Positions 23,319-34,164 are shown, counted from the first letter of the stretch. The stretch: DNA of 64,000 bases from Timema cristinae (GCA_039000515.1 JBCFYV010000923.1:1-64000), one strand, 5' to 3'. The notes: generated by a model from the sequence alone, not told the origin. Translations and numbers: made by a program.

Positions 23319-23831
23319 ATGAGTTTTGACGATCTTGAAAACTGGTTCAATTTCGGTAAGTTTAAAAAGTTTTGTATATTTTAATGGGTAACTATTTTAC
23401 ATGATAAAAAGTCTTTGGTGTCCAGAGGTATTTGCTCTTTACAGACTTCCAAGAAGACACAACACCGGCGCCTGCAGGAACTATTCAAACGCGGTCTCCA
23501 GATCTGTTGGGGCTTTTCACAGAGGAAGGGATTTGCACGGCGGGTAATTTCCGGCTTTAAATTTGAGCATGATTGGTGTGTAGTTTTTTGCCCCTGTGAT
23601 AGTAATTAATATGTATTTATTTAATTTCAGATTTTTGGGACACTGCACCACTGTCGCCGCCAGCCCAAAAGATGGACGACGACATGTCGGCCACTCTGGC
23701 CGAGCTCGAGCGGCTAGCCCCGGAGATCCGGGATGGTGTGCAGGCGCCGCTAGGGGTTCAAACCGACGTCACGGCAGCCATCCCTCATGCCGATGTTTTG
23801 ACCGAACTTGAGCTACTAGATCAACTCTTAA
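23319..23831 (+). CDS. Three spliced 5' exons of the element, in phase with PolB
   Basis: Exons 23,319-23,355, 23,445-23,543 and 23,631-23,831. Donors are TTCG|GTAAGT, GCGG|GTAATT and TTAA|GTGAGT; acceptors are CTTTACAG|AC and AATTTCAG|AT. All junctions keep the frame and the joined 337 nt hold no stop. The last donor pairs in phase with an acceptor GTTATAG|TT at 25,780/25,781, leading straight into the PolB frame. The encoded 112 residues are acidic at the start ([12 protein letters not shown]) and then Pro/Ala/Leu-rich with LAELERLAPEI; no known domain seen. If intron 3 is not removed, the frame stops at 23,854. I infer an N-terminal extension of PolB, or a separate small early protein made by alternative splicing. 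Confidence 0.55.
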
Positions 23832-25438
23832 GTGAGTATCGACTATACTTGTAAATAGAAAGCTTATTTGACTTCCTCGCTACAGCTGTTCAGTTTAAAC
23901 CCAAGCAATAATATATTTTGCTAGAGAGAGAGAGACAGAAACCAGTCACTTTCTCCTGTCATTAGCGACGGGAGACGAGCGGGTATTTATGTCGTATCAA
24001 CAACTCTGACATTAAAAGCACAGCTGAAAATGTGGGTTTAACCTTTGTTAACGCGTATGTTTGGAACAATTATATTTAAAGTCTGTTGAGCCAGGGGTCC
24101 CGCGTTCGATTCCCGGGCATAGATGAAAATGTTGGTTTGATAAATTAAACCACTATTAACAAATCCAAATTCCCAACAAAGTTAATCTATAAAATAATTT
24201 AAATTACATTAAACACTCACAAAAAAAATCCGCTCTCTCATTAATGCCCTGTGTTCAGTACTAGTGTCTGTATGTATGTATAGCAAGTGGTATATGAAGA
24301 TCACATGATTTGGCGTATTAATACATGAGATTTAATCCAGGAAGTTCTTCTAGCTGTCAGATATGTATATACAAATACACACATGATGAGATTAATTAAA
24401 ACAAAACCTAATCTGATGTGTGTTATAATTTAACTTCAGGGATTTCCTTGAACTCGATGTGCTAGCTACTCATATTCAATACACACACTAATTAACGTTT
24501 AAAAAAGAACTGTGTGTTACATCCACCCTTGTAGAGTTATCATTCGCGTGGAAGGAGATTCAAACCCCAATCTCCTCAACAACGGCAGTCTGGTCTACTG
24601 TGCGATGTACATAGAATTATACACACTATTTGTCTGCGAGTAACATCCAAATGGTACAATCAATAAACATATATAGTAAATAGTGTAGGGTAACATATGC
24701 GTTGCTATTTATTCTGTGCCATTACTCAGGAAAATTGGTACTTGTGTTAACCCCTACATATAACATATATAAAAAAAATTGTGACTATCACTACACTATA
24801 GGGGTAGAATAATGAAAGGTAAGTTTACCCACAGTTGGGTGAAGAGAAAACGTTCAACACTCGTTGAATACCTGTCAAGGGTGTCCTGGAATTTAATGCT
24901 CCAAACTATATTTTGTTGACATACTAAATTATCCACTTAAACCTAAAGCCAAAATTATAGAAAGTGTACACACATTTGCATGGATAGAGAATGGAAAAAC
25001 TCCCAGCGGTGATGAAGGATCTATAATACTCAACACATTTTTAGCACTGCGCTATTAGATTATGAATTGGGAAGACTGTAATTATAGTAGAGTTTACAAA
25101 TAGTTTATTGCAAGACTTTCTTTAACAACTTCATATACAGTCAGTCACATATTCTTACAAATAATAAATTATTGTAAGTCCTAGGGTGTATTTATTACAC
25201 ACACACACACACACACATAATTTGCGAGGGGGGTCCCGGGTTCGATTCCCAGCGGTGATGAAGGATCTATAATACTCAACACATTTTTAGCACTGCGCTA
25301 TTAGATTATGAATTGGGAAGACTGTAATTATATTAGAGTTTACAAATAGTTTATTGCAAGACTTTCTTTAACAACTTCATATACAGCCAGTCACATATTC
25401 TTACAAATAATAAATTATTGTAAGTCCTAGGGTGTATT

Positions 25439-25469
<31 letters not shown>

Positions 25470-25780
25470 ATTTGCGAGGGGGGGTCCCGGGTTCGATTCC
25501 CAGCGGTGATGAAGGATCTATAATACTCAACACATTTTTAGCACTGCGCTATTAGATTATGAATTGGGAAGACTGTAATTATAGTAGAGTTTACAAATAG
25601 TTTATTGCTAGACTTTCTTTAACAACTTCATATACAGCCAGTCACATATTCTTACAAATAATAAATTATTGTAAGTCCTAGGGTGTATTTATTACACACA
25701 CAATTTGCGATGGCGGTCCCGGGTTCGATTCCTATTCATGTGTGTTTAACCTTTGTATTTATTACACACGTGTGTTATAG
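23832..25780 (+). other. Intron 3 of the polymerase transcript (proposed)
   Basis: 1,949 bp from GTGAGT to TTATAG. AT-rich, non-coding, with a decayed tRNA-like B box (CGTTCGATTCCCGG near 24,102) and three 245-bp tandem repeats at its 3' end. The splice assignment rests on the sites and phase, not on transcripts. Confidence 0.45.
25003..25731. repeat. Three 230-251 bp tandem repeats with (AC)n and box-B-like motif
   Basis: Units 25,003-25,247, 25,248-25,498 and 25,499-25,731. Each starts CAGCGGTGATGAAGGATC and ends with an (AC)n run followed by TTTGCGA...GGTCCCGGGTTCGATTCC, a perfect box-B-type T-arm. Units differ mainly in (AC)n length, so the triplication is recent. No box A is close. Confidence 0.8.
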
Positions 25781-28700
25781 TTGAAATGGATGGGGAAAAT
25801 GGCTGCCCACCGACAACCATCGCTGCCGCAACGCCTCAGCACGGTGTTCGAGCCCCGAGGGAGTCCCCGCAACCCATCGCTGGCCCGTCTTCGGCACCAA
25901 GTAGTGGCCCGGTTAATCAGGTAGGAGGAGCGTTGCCTCAAGGCGTCCCTCTCCGAATCGTCGAGGAGAGAATTAAGCAATTGAGGCGGTTTTTTTATGT
26001 CGGTCGTGAATTGATCATACAATTAGGGACGCCGGGGAGCGATCTTGACGCTAAAACCTGGCTCGAGGAGCAAATCAATGCTTTGCTTGGACGTCTCCAG
26101 GATCATGGAGTTAGCGCCGAGGATCACGTAGGTCTACTATTGGTCAACACAGACTCCTCGTCAAGACCTGTGTTCGTTTCCTTTAGACGAGCAGAGCAGC
26201 TTGACGCGCAGGCTGTGCTCTCTAATGTAGAACGAGTGTTACAAAGCAATGCTTCGTTCTTCACTTCATCCCCTCTGTATATCAAGTTACACCACTTTAA
26301 AGAGCCGCGCGGGAGGGGTAATCATAAATGTGATAAACTCGCTCCCGCTAGCACGTATAGCCGTAATAATAAAGGAATAATTACTATTCAAAATGGCGAC
26401 ACACTCTGCCTTGCCCGTGCATTGGTTGTCGCCAAGGCTATATGAGATGTTAAAAGAGAACCGGGATGCATGGATGTGAACACCTATAAACACATAAAGG
26501 AGGGCCGCAATATTCAAAAATACAAAGCAGAAGATTTATGCCGTGATGCACGTGTGAATCTTTTGAAAGGTGGTGGGCTCACCGAACTGAAACAATTTCA
26601 AACATACCTCATCGAATACAAAATCACCGTGTTCAGGGAACGTCGGGGGAGACAAGTCCTATTTGAGGGGCCTACTCCCTCCGAACATTCCTTTAAGGGC
26701 TACCTTGATTTGTATTTTCACGACGACAAGCAAAACCATTTTGATGTTATTGCATCCCTGACAGCCGCGTTTAAGTGCGGGTACTTTTGCCGCGAGTGCC
26801 GTGTGCCGTTCAACACAAAGAACGAGCACAAATGCGAATCCGCGTGCAAAAGATGCTACGCTAAACCGGCCTGTAGCGGTGGTCGAACTGTGACCTGTAA
26901 AGATTGCGGGCGTCGGTTCTCAAACCAGCAGTGTTTTGATAACCATAAACGTCCCGGTTTTTGCAGAGGTCGCATGTCGGTCTGTGACGTCAAAAAGGTT
27001 TGCGAGGTATGCGGGCAATTTTTCAGTTTGGAAAAGTCAAACTATTCACACAGGTGTTATGAGACTTTTTGTAGAGTATGCGAGACCCATCGCCCTTTTG
27101 GGCATTTCTGTTATATGAAGCGGGCCTCAGCCAAGCCGTCGCTGGAAAAGAGCAATTTCATGTTTGTATTTTACGATTTTGAATGCAGACAAGAAACGCC
27201 TCTTCAAGGTGCGGTCAACACGTACCTGCACGAACCTAACTTTTGTGTCGTGCAGTCGTGTTGCAAGGCCTATCTTCATATAGATGCAAATGACAATCAT
27301 TGCACCGATTGCGGGGGCGATAGGACTCGCATATTCAAGGGTGATGCAACAATGGCCCAATTTTTCGGTTTTATAGAGCAAATTAAAGCTTCAAAATTTA
27401 AAGACATCACCCTCCTAGCCCATAATGCCAAGGGCTATGACGGAAATTTCATTTTAAAATACATGATGGAGGTGAAAAAATGGACTCCAGAGCTCATCAT
27501 GAACGGTGGGAAAATCATGTCCATGCGTTACGGCCCGCTCCACTTTATTGACTCGCTGAACTTTCTCCCCATGTCGTTGTCCAAGATGCCAAAAACGTTC
27601 GGCTTGGACGAGTCTTTGGCCAAGGGACACTTCCCCCATTTTTTCAACAAAAAAGAAAATGCGGGGTATAGGGGTCCCTTGCCGCCAAAGGAGGACTACG
27701 GCGTCGGCGAGATGTCGGTCGAGGGAAAGGAGCGCTTTGAGAAGTGGTATGACGCGTTGGTCAAAGAAAATTACGTCTTTGATTTTAACCGCGAGCTGGA
27801 ACTGTATTGCGTGAAAGACGTAGAGATCCTGCGGAAGGCCTGCCTAAAGCTTAGAGACATGCTCGTGGAGAAAGCAAAGGTGGATCCTTTCAGAGAGGCG
27901 TGTACTATCGCTGGAGCGGCCATGTTGGTTTACCGCCGAAGCCATCTTAAGGAGAATACCGTCGGTATTGTCCCTAACGGTGGCTACCGGTGCGCGGACC
28001 AACAGTCGCACGTCGCAGTACAATGGCTCTGCTGGGAGGCCCATCAACGCGGTGTCTCTATCCTTCATGCGGGTAACGGCCGCGAGGAATAAGTGTTAGG
28101 ACGACGTGTAGACGGCGTTGTTAAAGCTGGAGATACCACCACCGTCTTCCAGTTCTGGGGCTGTTATTGGCACGGGTGTCCGCTCTGTTATTCGGACAGG
28201 ACCACCTCCGTCAATAACAGCCGCCACGAGACCATGGAGACGCGCTATGAAGTGACCATGGCCTGCGTGGAAAAGTTTAAGAACGCCGGCTACACGGTCG
28301 TAGAGATGTGGGAGTGTACTTTTAACGCGATGAAACGCACAGACAAGGACTTGCAGCGATTTGTACTCCAGCACGAGGTGTTTACCAAGGAGCCCCTCAG
28401 CCCCAGGGATGCATTCTTTGGCGGGCGTACAAATTGTATCAAACTCTTCCACGAAGCTGACCTTTCTTGTGGAGAGAAGATCAGGTACTTGGACGTGTGT
28501 TCGTTGTATCCGTACGTTTGCAAGTACAAAAAATACCCCGTCGGCCACCCCAAAATTCCCTTGGAGCCAAATTGTCCCGCTATAGATCGAGTAGAAGGCA
28601 TAGCCAAAGTTACAGTGACGCCTCCGCGGGATTTATTCCTGCCCGTATTGCCTACACGGATGCACGACAAGTTGATGTTCATCTTGTGCAGGAAATGCGG

Positions 28701-29808
28701 GGAGGAGAAAAACCAAGACGCGTGTCGGCACAACGACAAAAAAGATCGCTGGTTGACAAGCGTCTGGGTGATTGACGAGATCCGGAAAGCCGTTGAGAAA
28801 GGCTACACCGTTGAAGCAGTGCACGAAGTGTGGGAGTACGATGTATCTGTTTACGACCATCAGACACGTTCTGGCGGGTTGTTTCACGGCTACATCGATA
28901 CTTTTTTGAAAATTAAACAAGAAGCAAGCGGATGGCCAGAGTGGTGCACCTCACGAGAGGAAAAGTTAGCTTACATTCAAAATTATGAGGAAAGGGAAGG
29001 GGTAAAACTAGATTTCGGCTCTGTTTGTAAAAACCCTGGTCTCCGCACTCTGGCTAAACTCTTTTTAAATTCACTATGGGGAAAGTTTGGGCAAAGACCC
29101 GATTTACCACACGTAGCCGTTGTCAACGACTATCAGGGCGTCCACAAGTACCTGACGGATCCGTACATCACCGTGGACAGCGTCATAGATGTTAATGACG
29201 AGGTTATGTTCCTCAATTACAAGGATGCGCGTGACGCGTTGCGCCCTAACCCTAACACGAGTGTGGCGGTGGCGTGCTACACGACTTCTATGGCTAGGTT
29301 GCACTTATACGGCATCCTTGAACAATTGGGGGACCGCGTTTTATATCACGACACGGATAGCGTTCTGTTCACGGAACGCCCCGGCGATCAGAGTCCACCG
29401 ACCGGAGACATTTTAGTTGACCTCACTGACGAACTTCAGGATTACGGGCCGGGAAGCTACATCAGCGCCTTTGTATCTGGCGGTCCCAAGAATTACGCGT
29501 ACCGGATTAGTGTCGGTGGCGATCCCACCAAAACAAAAAGGGTGAGCAAGGTTCGCGGGATCACCATAAACTACGGCAACCGGAACGACGTTAATTTTGA
29601 CGTTCTGAAAGCGATGGTCACCGAACAGGCCGCGGAACGGTACATACAGATACCTCACAAAATTATAAGAAAAGGTCTTGCGACTGTATGTACCGTTTCG
29701 CAGAGTAAGGTTTACCGGCCGGTGTACACCAAACGCCGGATAATCGATGATTATAATACGTTGCCGTTTGGGTATCAGAGTCCTTGCAAACGCGCTCGCC
29801 ACGAATAA
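25781..29808 (+). pseudogene. Protein-primed family B DNA polymerase (PolB), two in-frame stops
   Basis: One frame from the acceptor at 25,780 to TAA 29,806-29,808, about 1,340 codons. It is broken only by TGA 26,443-26,445 and TAA 28,090-28,092; no frameshift. The N-terminal part (25,960-26,442) ends IITIQNGDTLCLARALVV, typical of the leading region of Polinton-type PolB. A Cys/His-rich zinc-binding stretch follows (26,776-27,110). Exonuclease motifs: YDFE (27,172), HNAKGYDGNF (27,420), YCVKD (27,804). Polymerase motifs: A DVCSLYPYV (28,492), B NSLWGKFGQ (29,067), C YHDTDS (29,344), then a KVRG motif (29,548). All catalytic carboxylates seen are present. Known function: DNA replication primed by a terminal protein. 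Mostly intact, hence young, but not translatable as written unless the stops are errors or are read through. GC content is higher than the surroundings. Confidence 0.88.
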
Positions 29809-29845
29809 AAGGTGATTATTTAGACGGGCCGAATAATCACCTTTT
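29807..29845. terminator. Perfect 14-bp inverted repeat at the PolB stop
   Basis: AAAAGGTGATTATT (29,807-29,820) and AATAATCACCTTTT (29,832-29,845) pair perfectly around an 11-nt loop. The left arm overlaps the last two bases of the TAA stop. Position and symmetry suggest a transcript 3' end or processing hairpin. That role is inference. Confidence 0.6.
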
Positions 29846-30217
29846 ACTTTCTTTCACTCTAGACAGTTCCACCGACATACCATTTTTCAAAGATTTGTTG
29901 TTTTTTTCATATTTTTTTCTGCATGAAAACAAGCATATTTTTTTATGCACCCGGGTTACTTTTTTTATAATTTTTTATTTGCCAGTGCAATCCTCCGCCT
30001 ACCTGATTTTTTTCTAGTCAATTATTTATTTGTATATATTTTAATTATAATAAATTGTTTGTATAAATTTTTATTTAGTACCGAGGCCACTATTCCCTCA
30101 TATTGTAAACAAAACCAGTTATGTTTATATATTGTAAATATTCATGACCAAATAAATATTGTAAAAATTGTTATGTTTGTGTTTTTTAACGTCTATACCC
30201 CACACCTCTCTTCTATC
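29846..30217. other. AT-rich spacer between PolB and ATPase remnant
   Basis: T-rich and non-coding. The 77- and 92-residue frames here are low-complexity. Several AATAAA or ATAAAT signals occur (for example near 30,150), which could serve PolB polyadenylation. Confidence 0.4.
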
Positions 30218-30226
30218 CTATAAATA
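30218..30226 (+). promoter_or_regulatory. TATA-like CTATAAATA upstream of ATPase start
   Basis: It lies only 15 bp before the ATG at 30,241. A transcript starting about 30 bp downstream would begin inside the coding sequence, so either the spacing is unusual or this is not the promoter. Confidence 0.3.
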
Positions 30227-30240
30227 CAAGTTCAAACATT

Positions 30241-30333
30241 ATGGACAAGTTGAAACATCCATTTTCGGCCATCATCAGCGGCCCTTCAGGCTGCGGGAAG
30301 TCACCGGGTACACATCACGCCGTAAGGATGTAG
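30241..30333 (+). pseudogene. Packaging-type ATPase, N-terminal stub
   Basis: About 21 residues match the start of the FtsK/HerA-like genome-packaging ATPase of Polinton and related viruses: a KHPFSAIISGP lead and a complete Walker A, GPSGCGKS. After the Ser codon (about 30,302) the similarity stops and the frame ends at TAG 30,331-30,333. Walker B and the remainder are absent. The break marks a deletion or insertion junction. The stub is short, so the family call rests on the P-loop and its lead sequence plus the PolB neighbour. Confidence 0.6.
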
Positions 30334-32468
30334 GGCAATAACACTAATTACTTCACAACTTTGATTGAAAGCAAGTACTAAAATTTCGCACTCTAGAAAT
30401 ATGTCTTATTATATTTATTAATCATAAAGTTAATATTAAAAGTAGGTTCAGATTTAAGAGAGGGCGACAGGGGCTAAAGCCTCAGGGTCTTCACAAATCC
30501 ACAAACTTGTTTATGAATACAATAAAAATATTTTATTTTCAAAGTTTTGACATTATCTTCTGTCGTCAACAAGATCAACTAAAAACTATGGTTAATATAA
30601 ACTTTGGTTTTGTTTCAAACCAATATAATTTAGCATAATGACAGTAGCTACTTCTTTGAATAATATGTTTAACATCGAGGTTTTAACAGTAAGTTTCGTA
30701 AATAAAAATTATAATATTAAAACTTTGAAAAGGAAATTATTTGTTAAATGTTGGGCCTTTCAACTTATAACCCGGGCGCCTCCACAGTTCTAAATCAGGC
30801 CCTTATAAAAAGTTATCAAAAATCTTGCTATTATAATTATTGATTACTGTATAACTACTACTAAATTACTAATTAAATTAATTAAAAAGTTAAATACAAT
30901 TGTGGCAACATGAGTTTCCTGTTTTAAAATAAGAGGCTTTCTATGATAATCAGACTGTAGTATTTAGTGTCAATAAAAGGTGTTAAAGGAATCTCCTCTC
31001 AAACTCCTTACGTCAAACGCCACTAGCTCCAGGACACTTGATGTGAATTATCTCTGACTCACAAACTGCACTTGTGTCTGTTTTGAGCGCGCGTACGTAC
31101 GAGCACAGAATACTCAGCGAGTATATGTAGGTCCCGTTATCAGCAGGACTTGTAAACATTTATATTTTTATAATGATCTAAACAGGTATATCCATAGTTT
31201 CCCTTTTTCCCTCTTTAATTGGAAAAGGTTTAAAAATTACAGATTTTAATTATTCAGCTCAAGAACTGTATCCATTTTTAAGATGGTAAACGAAGAAAGG
31301 GGTTGAAGAATGTGAAGGGAGCTATATTTATCGCGTTCTACCCGGGTATATTTGGAATATAAAAGAGCCCAATTGAGATGAAATGCTTGTCTAGATGAGC
31401 ACTCGAGATACATTTGTTCTGTGCTGACAGATTCTGTCACAACGTAGCACTAGGGTGCTGGAGATCTTAACACACACACCCTTTTATTTATTAAGGGATC
31501 GTTATAATAAGGGAAGGTACCTGACCACTATTCCATGATGGGTTGATAATTATATCTTTTGTTGCAAATCCTTATAACATCCTACAAGTTTTTTAAAGAT
31601 CGTTGCGCAATTATTTATAAGTACTTTACTAACATTCAAGCCAAATAAATTCTATCTACAACTCAATAAAATGTCTTTAAAAAGCTAATAGTCATCTTTA
31701 ACAGTCATTATTATTTATAATATTAGTTTTTCCTAATTGGATTTTTATCATACAAGAAAGACTAAATTTATGACTTGCTTGGAATATATCTACAGTTCAT
31801 TACTTTTATTCATTTATTATTTAGAAAAAAAAGAGTTTACTTTAGATTGTTTAGAAATATATTTTAAATGTTTTTTTTTGTTAAGAGATTTCACAGTAGC
31901 TATATGATTCATTCCTTTATTGTTCAATGGTATTGCATTTATCTTAGCATTGTTTTGTATATTTATAGTGCTTGCATCTGTTGCCAAGCGCTAAAGAAAA
32001 TAAAAGGAAGTAGTAGTAGTATCTCATTGTGATAACACTGGTTACCAGTGACTATACTACCAAATTGAACAGGAAGATGTAGGTGAATTTTAAGAAAATG
32101 CCTCTAAACTTGTACGCACAACAGAAACACCAGTGAACCCCAACAAGGATTAAATACTCACTCCGCTTTTAAAGTGTGGTACACTATCAGTACTGCCAAC
32201 CCCGCTAAAAGTTCTTCAAATATAATTAATCTCGTTCCTCCTTCCCATACTAAATTAAAATAAACACATCAGTTCATACGTGGACTAAAGGATGAGTTTG
32301 TCTGATGGTGATGGGAAGGCTACGGTTGAAATCCCGGATAGGTGCACTGAGGATGCGTTTATTCCCATTCTCCTTTCTCTGGTACATACTCTTTTAATAT
32401 TACCTTCCTGGTCTCTACGTCATTAGACTTGTTAGAAGCGATGGAGGAAAATAACAACTATTATAAAA

Positions 32469-32496
32469 TGTAATAATAATAATAATAATAATAATA
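32469..32496. repeat. (TAA)n microsatellite
   Basis: About nine AAT/TAA units. Confidence 0.85.
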
Positions 32497-32857
32497 CGTT
32501 AACTGTGCAAATCTGTCATCATACAAATAATTTAAAAAAAATCGTTACACATAATAGATTGAAAGCCATTTTTCTCAGTGATCTTTAAACAATTCTTTGC
32601 AAGTTGAAAATTAAATACATTCGTTATCGTATTTTAGTGTGGTGAACCAATACTCAATCAAATAACCTATACTTTAGGTCTGTATTAAATTGTATGTAGA
32701 TCCTTCACTTCTACTGTGTCTATTGGTTCTAATCTTTAGAGTGTGTATTATAGAACTCAATCTTGGTACGGCAGTAGGTGTAGGTATTTAATAACTGTTG
32801 CTTTCAAGATAGACAGATATTATTTTTATTAATTTGTCGGCATTCATAATCTAAAAT

Positions 32858-32897
32858 AGGGGTCGGCAACTTGTTGATCGTGATCGACCGGTCGATG
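32858..32897 (+). mobile_element. hAT-like terminus
   Basis: Starts AGGGGTCGGCAACTTGTTG, like the CAGGGGTCGGCAA termini of hAT transposons. No matching right end or 8-bp duplication found. SINE-1 follows after about 20 bp. Confidence 0.35.
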
Positions 32898-32916
32898 ACC
32901 TAATAAGAGTCTATCA

Positions 32917-33032
32917 CCCGCATCGGTGGCGTAGTTGGCTAACGCGTGTGTCGTGTTGAGCTCGATTGCTGAGGATGGGGAGATCAAGGTTCGAATCTCG
33001 ATCGGGTGAACTGGGGGGGGGGGGTTCCAGTT
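32917..33032 (+). mobile_element. SINE-1 inside the polymerase element
   Basis: Box A GGCGTAGTTGGCTAACGCG and box B AAGGTTCGAATCTCG with the same tail (GGGTGAACTGGGGG) as the macrosatellite copies, here on the plus strand. This independent insertion shows the family is mobile. Confidence 0.65.
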
Positions 33033-33295
33033 TTCAAGATCGTCAAAACTAATTTTTTTTAATGGTAATGGGCTGCAATCAGTTACTATAATGATCGACT
33101 GTATTGATTTTGAGGCCTATTTATACTCTCTCATTTTTGTTTTTCCACTAATATCAAGGTTATGCATTTCATCTCACGCGTCAAGATAAGTGCGTATAAC
33201 CCGATCGGTTAGTAATACGAGCTGTTAATATTACTTATTTGAATGGGATGTCAAACCATGTCCACTGATCTAGAGTCTATGGTCCCCCACCAAAG

Positions 33296-34158
33296 ATGTT
33301 GCAGGCGCTATAGGTGGGAGGGCTTCCTGATAATTAATCACCAATGAGCATATATATATTTTTGTAATATCCGTGTTTTAAACCCTCTCGATCATCGATA
33401 ATCCATCACCAATTATCCATTCTTGAAAATCGATACGGGGGAACACGTAATATCCCTTCCTACAGAAAATGGTCTATACTCTTATATTAACCTTACTAAG
33501 GAAAAACGGACTATATGTTCACGATGTTTACAATGCCGGGGAGCGAGTACAAACTTGTTCAAGGTCATATTGGAATAGGTGGTCAACGGTTTTCGTATGA
33601 AGGAACTTTTTTAGAATAAATATATATTTTATAATATCCATGTTTTAAACCCTCTCGATCATCGATAATCCATAACCAATTATCCATTATTTAAAATCGA
33701 TTCGATCCCTTCATACAGAAAATGGTCTATACTCTTATATTAACCTTACTAAGGAAAAACGGACTATATGTTCACGATGTTTACAATGCCGGGGAGCGAG
33801 TACAAATTTATTCATGGTCATATTGGAATAGGTGGTCAAACGTTTTCGTATGAAGGAACTTTTTGAAAATACAGGAGGTCTGAGTTCAAATCTCGCTTGT
33901 CCATCCCCCAGCACACATCAATTATCACACATCCATAATGAATAATCACACATCAATAATCAAAAGGTGCGACTCAGTTAAGCTACTATAGAGTATAGTT
34001 TTTTTTTTTTGACCTTCCTACAGAAAATGGTCTATAGTTTTTTTCACCTTCCACGGACTATATGTTCACTTGTTATTGTGGAACAAGGATGTTTACGAGT
34101 TCCTCACATCAACATCATTTTCAAGGTTAAATTGAGGCGAGGGGTCCAGAGAGGTAGT
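33296..34158 (-). repeat. Right terminal inverted repeat with internal duplication (863 bp)
   Basis: Reverse complement of the left TIR but about 267 bp longer. The segment 33,365-33,631 is repeated as 33,632-33,871. Small differences between the two units (for example an extra CGGGGGAACACG in the first) show some age. Confidence 0.8.
33821..33903 (+). ncRNA. tRNA-like sequence in right TIR
   Basis: GGAATAGGTGGTCAAACG (box-A-like) and CTGAGTTCAAATCTCGC (box-B-like) in Ser/Leu spacing, the partner of 22,745-22,830. The first tandem unit (33,560-33,612) has only the 5' half. Confidence 0.35.
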
Positions 34159-34164
34159 CAGATA
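34159..34164. repeat. Target site duplication CAGATA, right
   Basis: Second copy of the duplicated target; the sequence of macrosatellite copy B resumes as TGTTACTAAGATAAAT. Confidence 0.85.

Larger units (their letters stand above)
30304..33295. other. Non-viral interior, no gene recognised
   Basis: About 3.0 kb of AT-rich sequence between the ATPase break and the right TIR. It holds a (TAA)n run, a hAT-like end and a SINE-1 copy. The 64-residue minus frame at 31,246-31,440 is not recognised. It may be unrelated DNA that replaced the integrase/capsid block, or decayed viral sequence. Confidence 0.5.
22492..34158. mobile_element. Polinton/adintovirus-like element with protein-primed DNA polymerase (11,667 bp)
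   Basis: The element has long terminal inverted repeats starting ACTACCTCTCTGG, a 6-bp target duplication, and empty sites in two paralogous copies of the surrounding repeat. Cargo on the plus strand, in order: TATA box, three short coding exons, an intron with three 245-bp repeats, a protein-primed PolB exon with two nonsense codons, a perfect hairpin, and an ATPase start cut after Walker A. From 30,304 to the right TIR no viral gene is recognised. Known Polintons and adintoviruses carry integrase, capsid, protease and ATPase genes; none of these is complete here. The termini are AC..GT rather than the AG..TC reported for Polintons, so the exact lineage is uncertain. A bidnavirus-like source is possible from the polymerase alone. 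Confidence 0.8.

Noticed and set aside
25003..25731. CRISPR-like array
   Set aside because: Units are contiguous 245-bp tandem repeats in eukaryotic DNA, without short repeats and unique spacers.
28093..28095. Separate gene starting at GTG 28,093
   Set aside because: Same frame as the upstream part, interrupted only by TAA 28,090-28,092. Exonuclease and polymerase domains belong to one protein in the family.
28096..28548. 150- and 149-residue minus-strand frames over PolB (also 29,413-29,802 and others)
   Set aside because: Shadows of the high-GC PolB coding strand; the plus frame has all family motifs.
30241..30333. Complete short peptide gene
   Set aside because: The conserved P-loop lead and abrupt loss of similarity fit a truncated ATPase better than a 30-residue gene.
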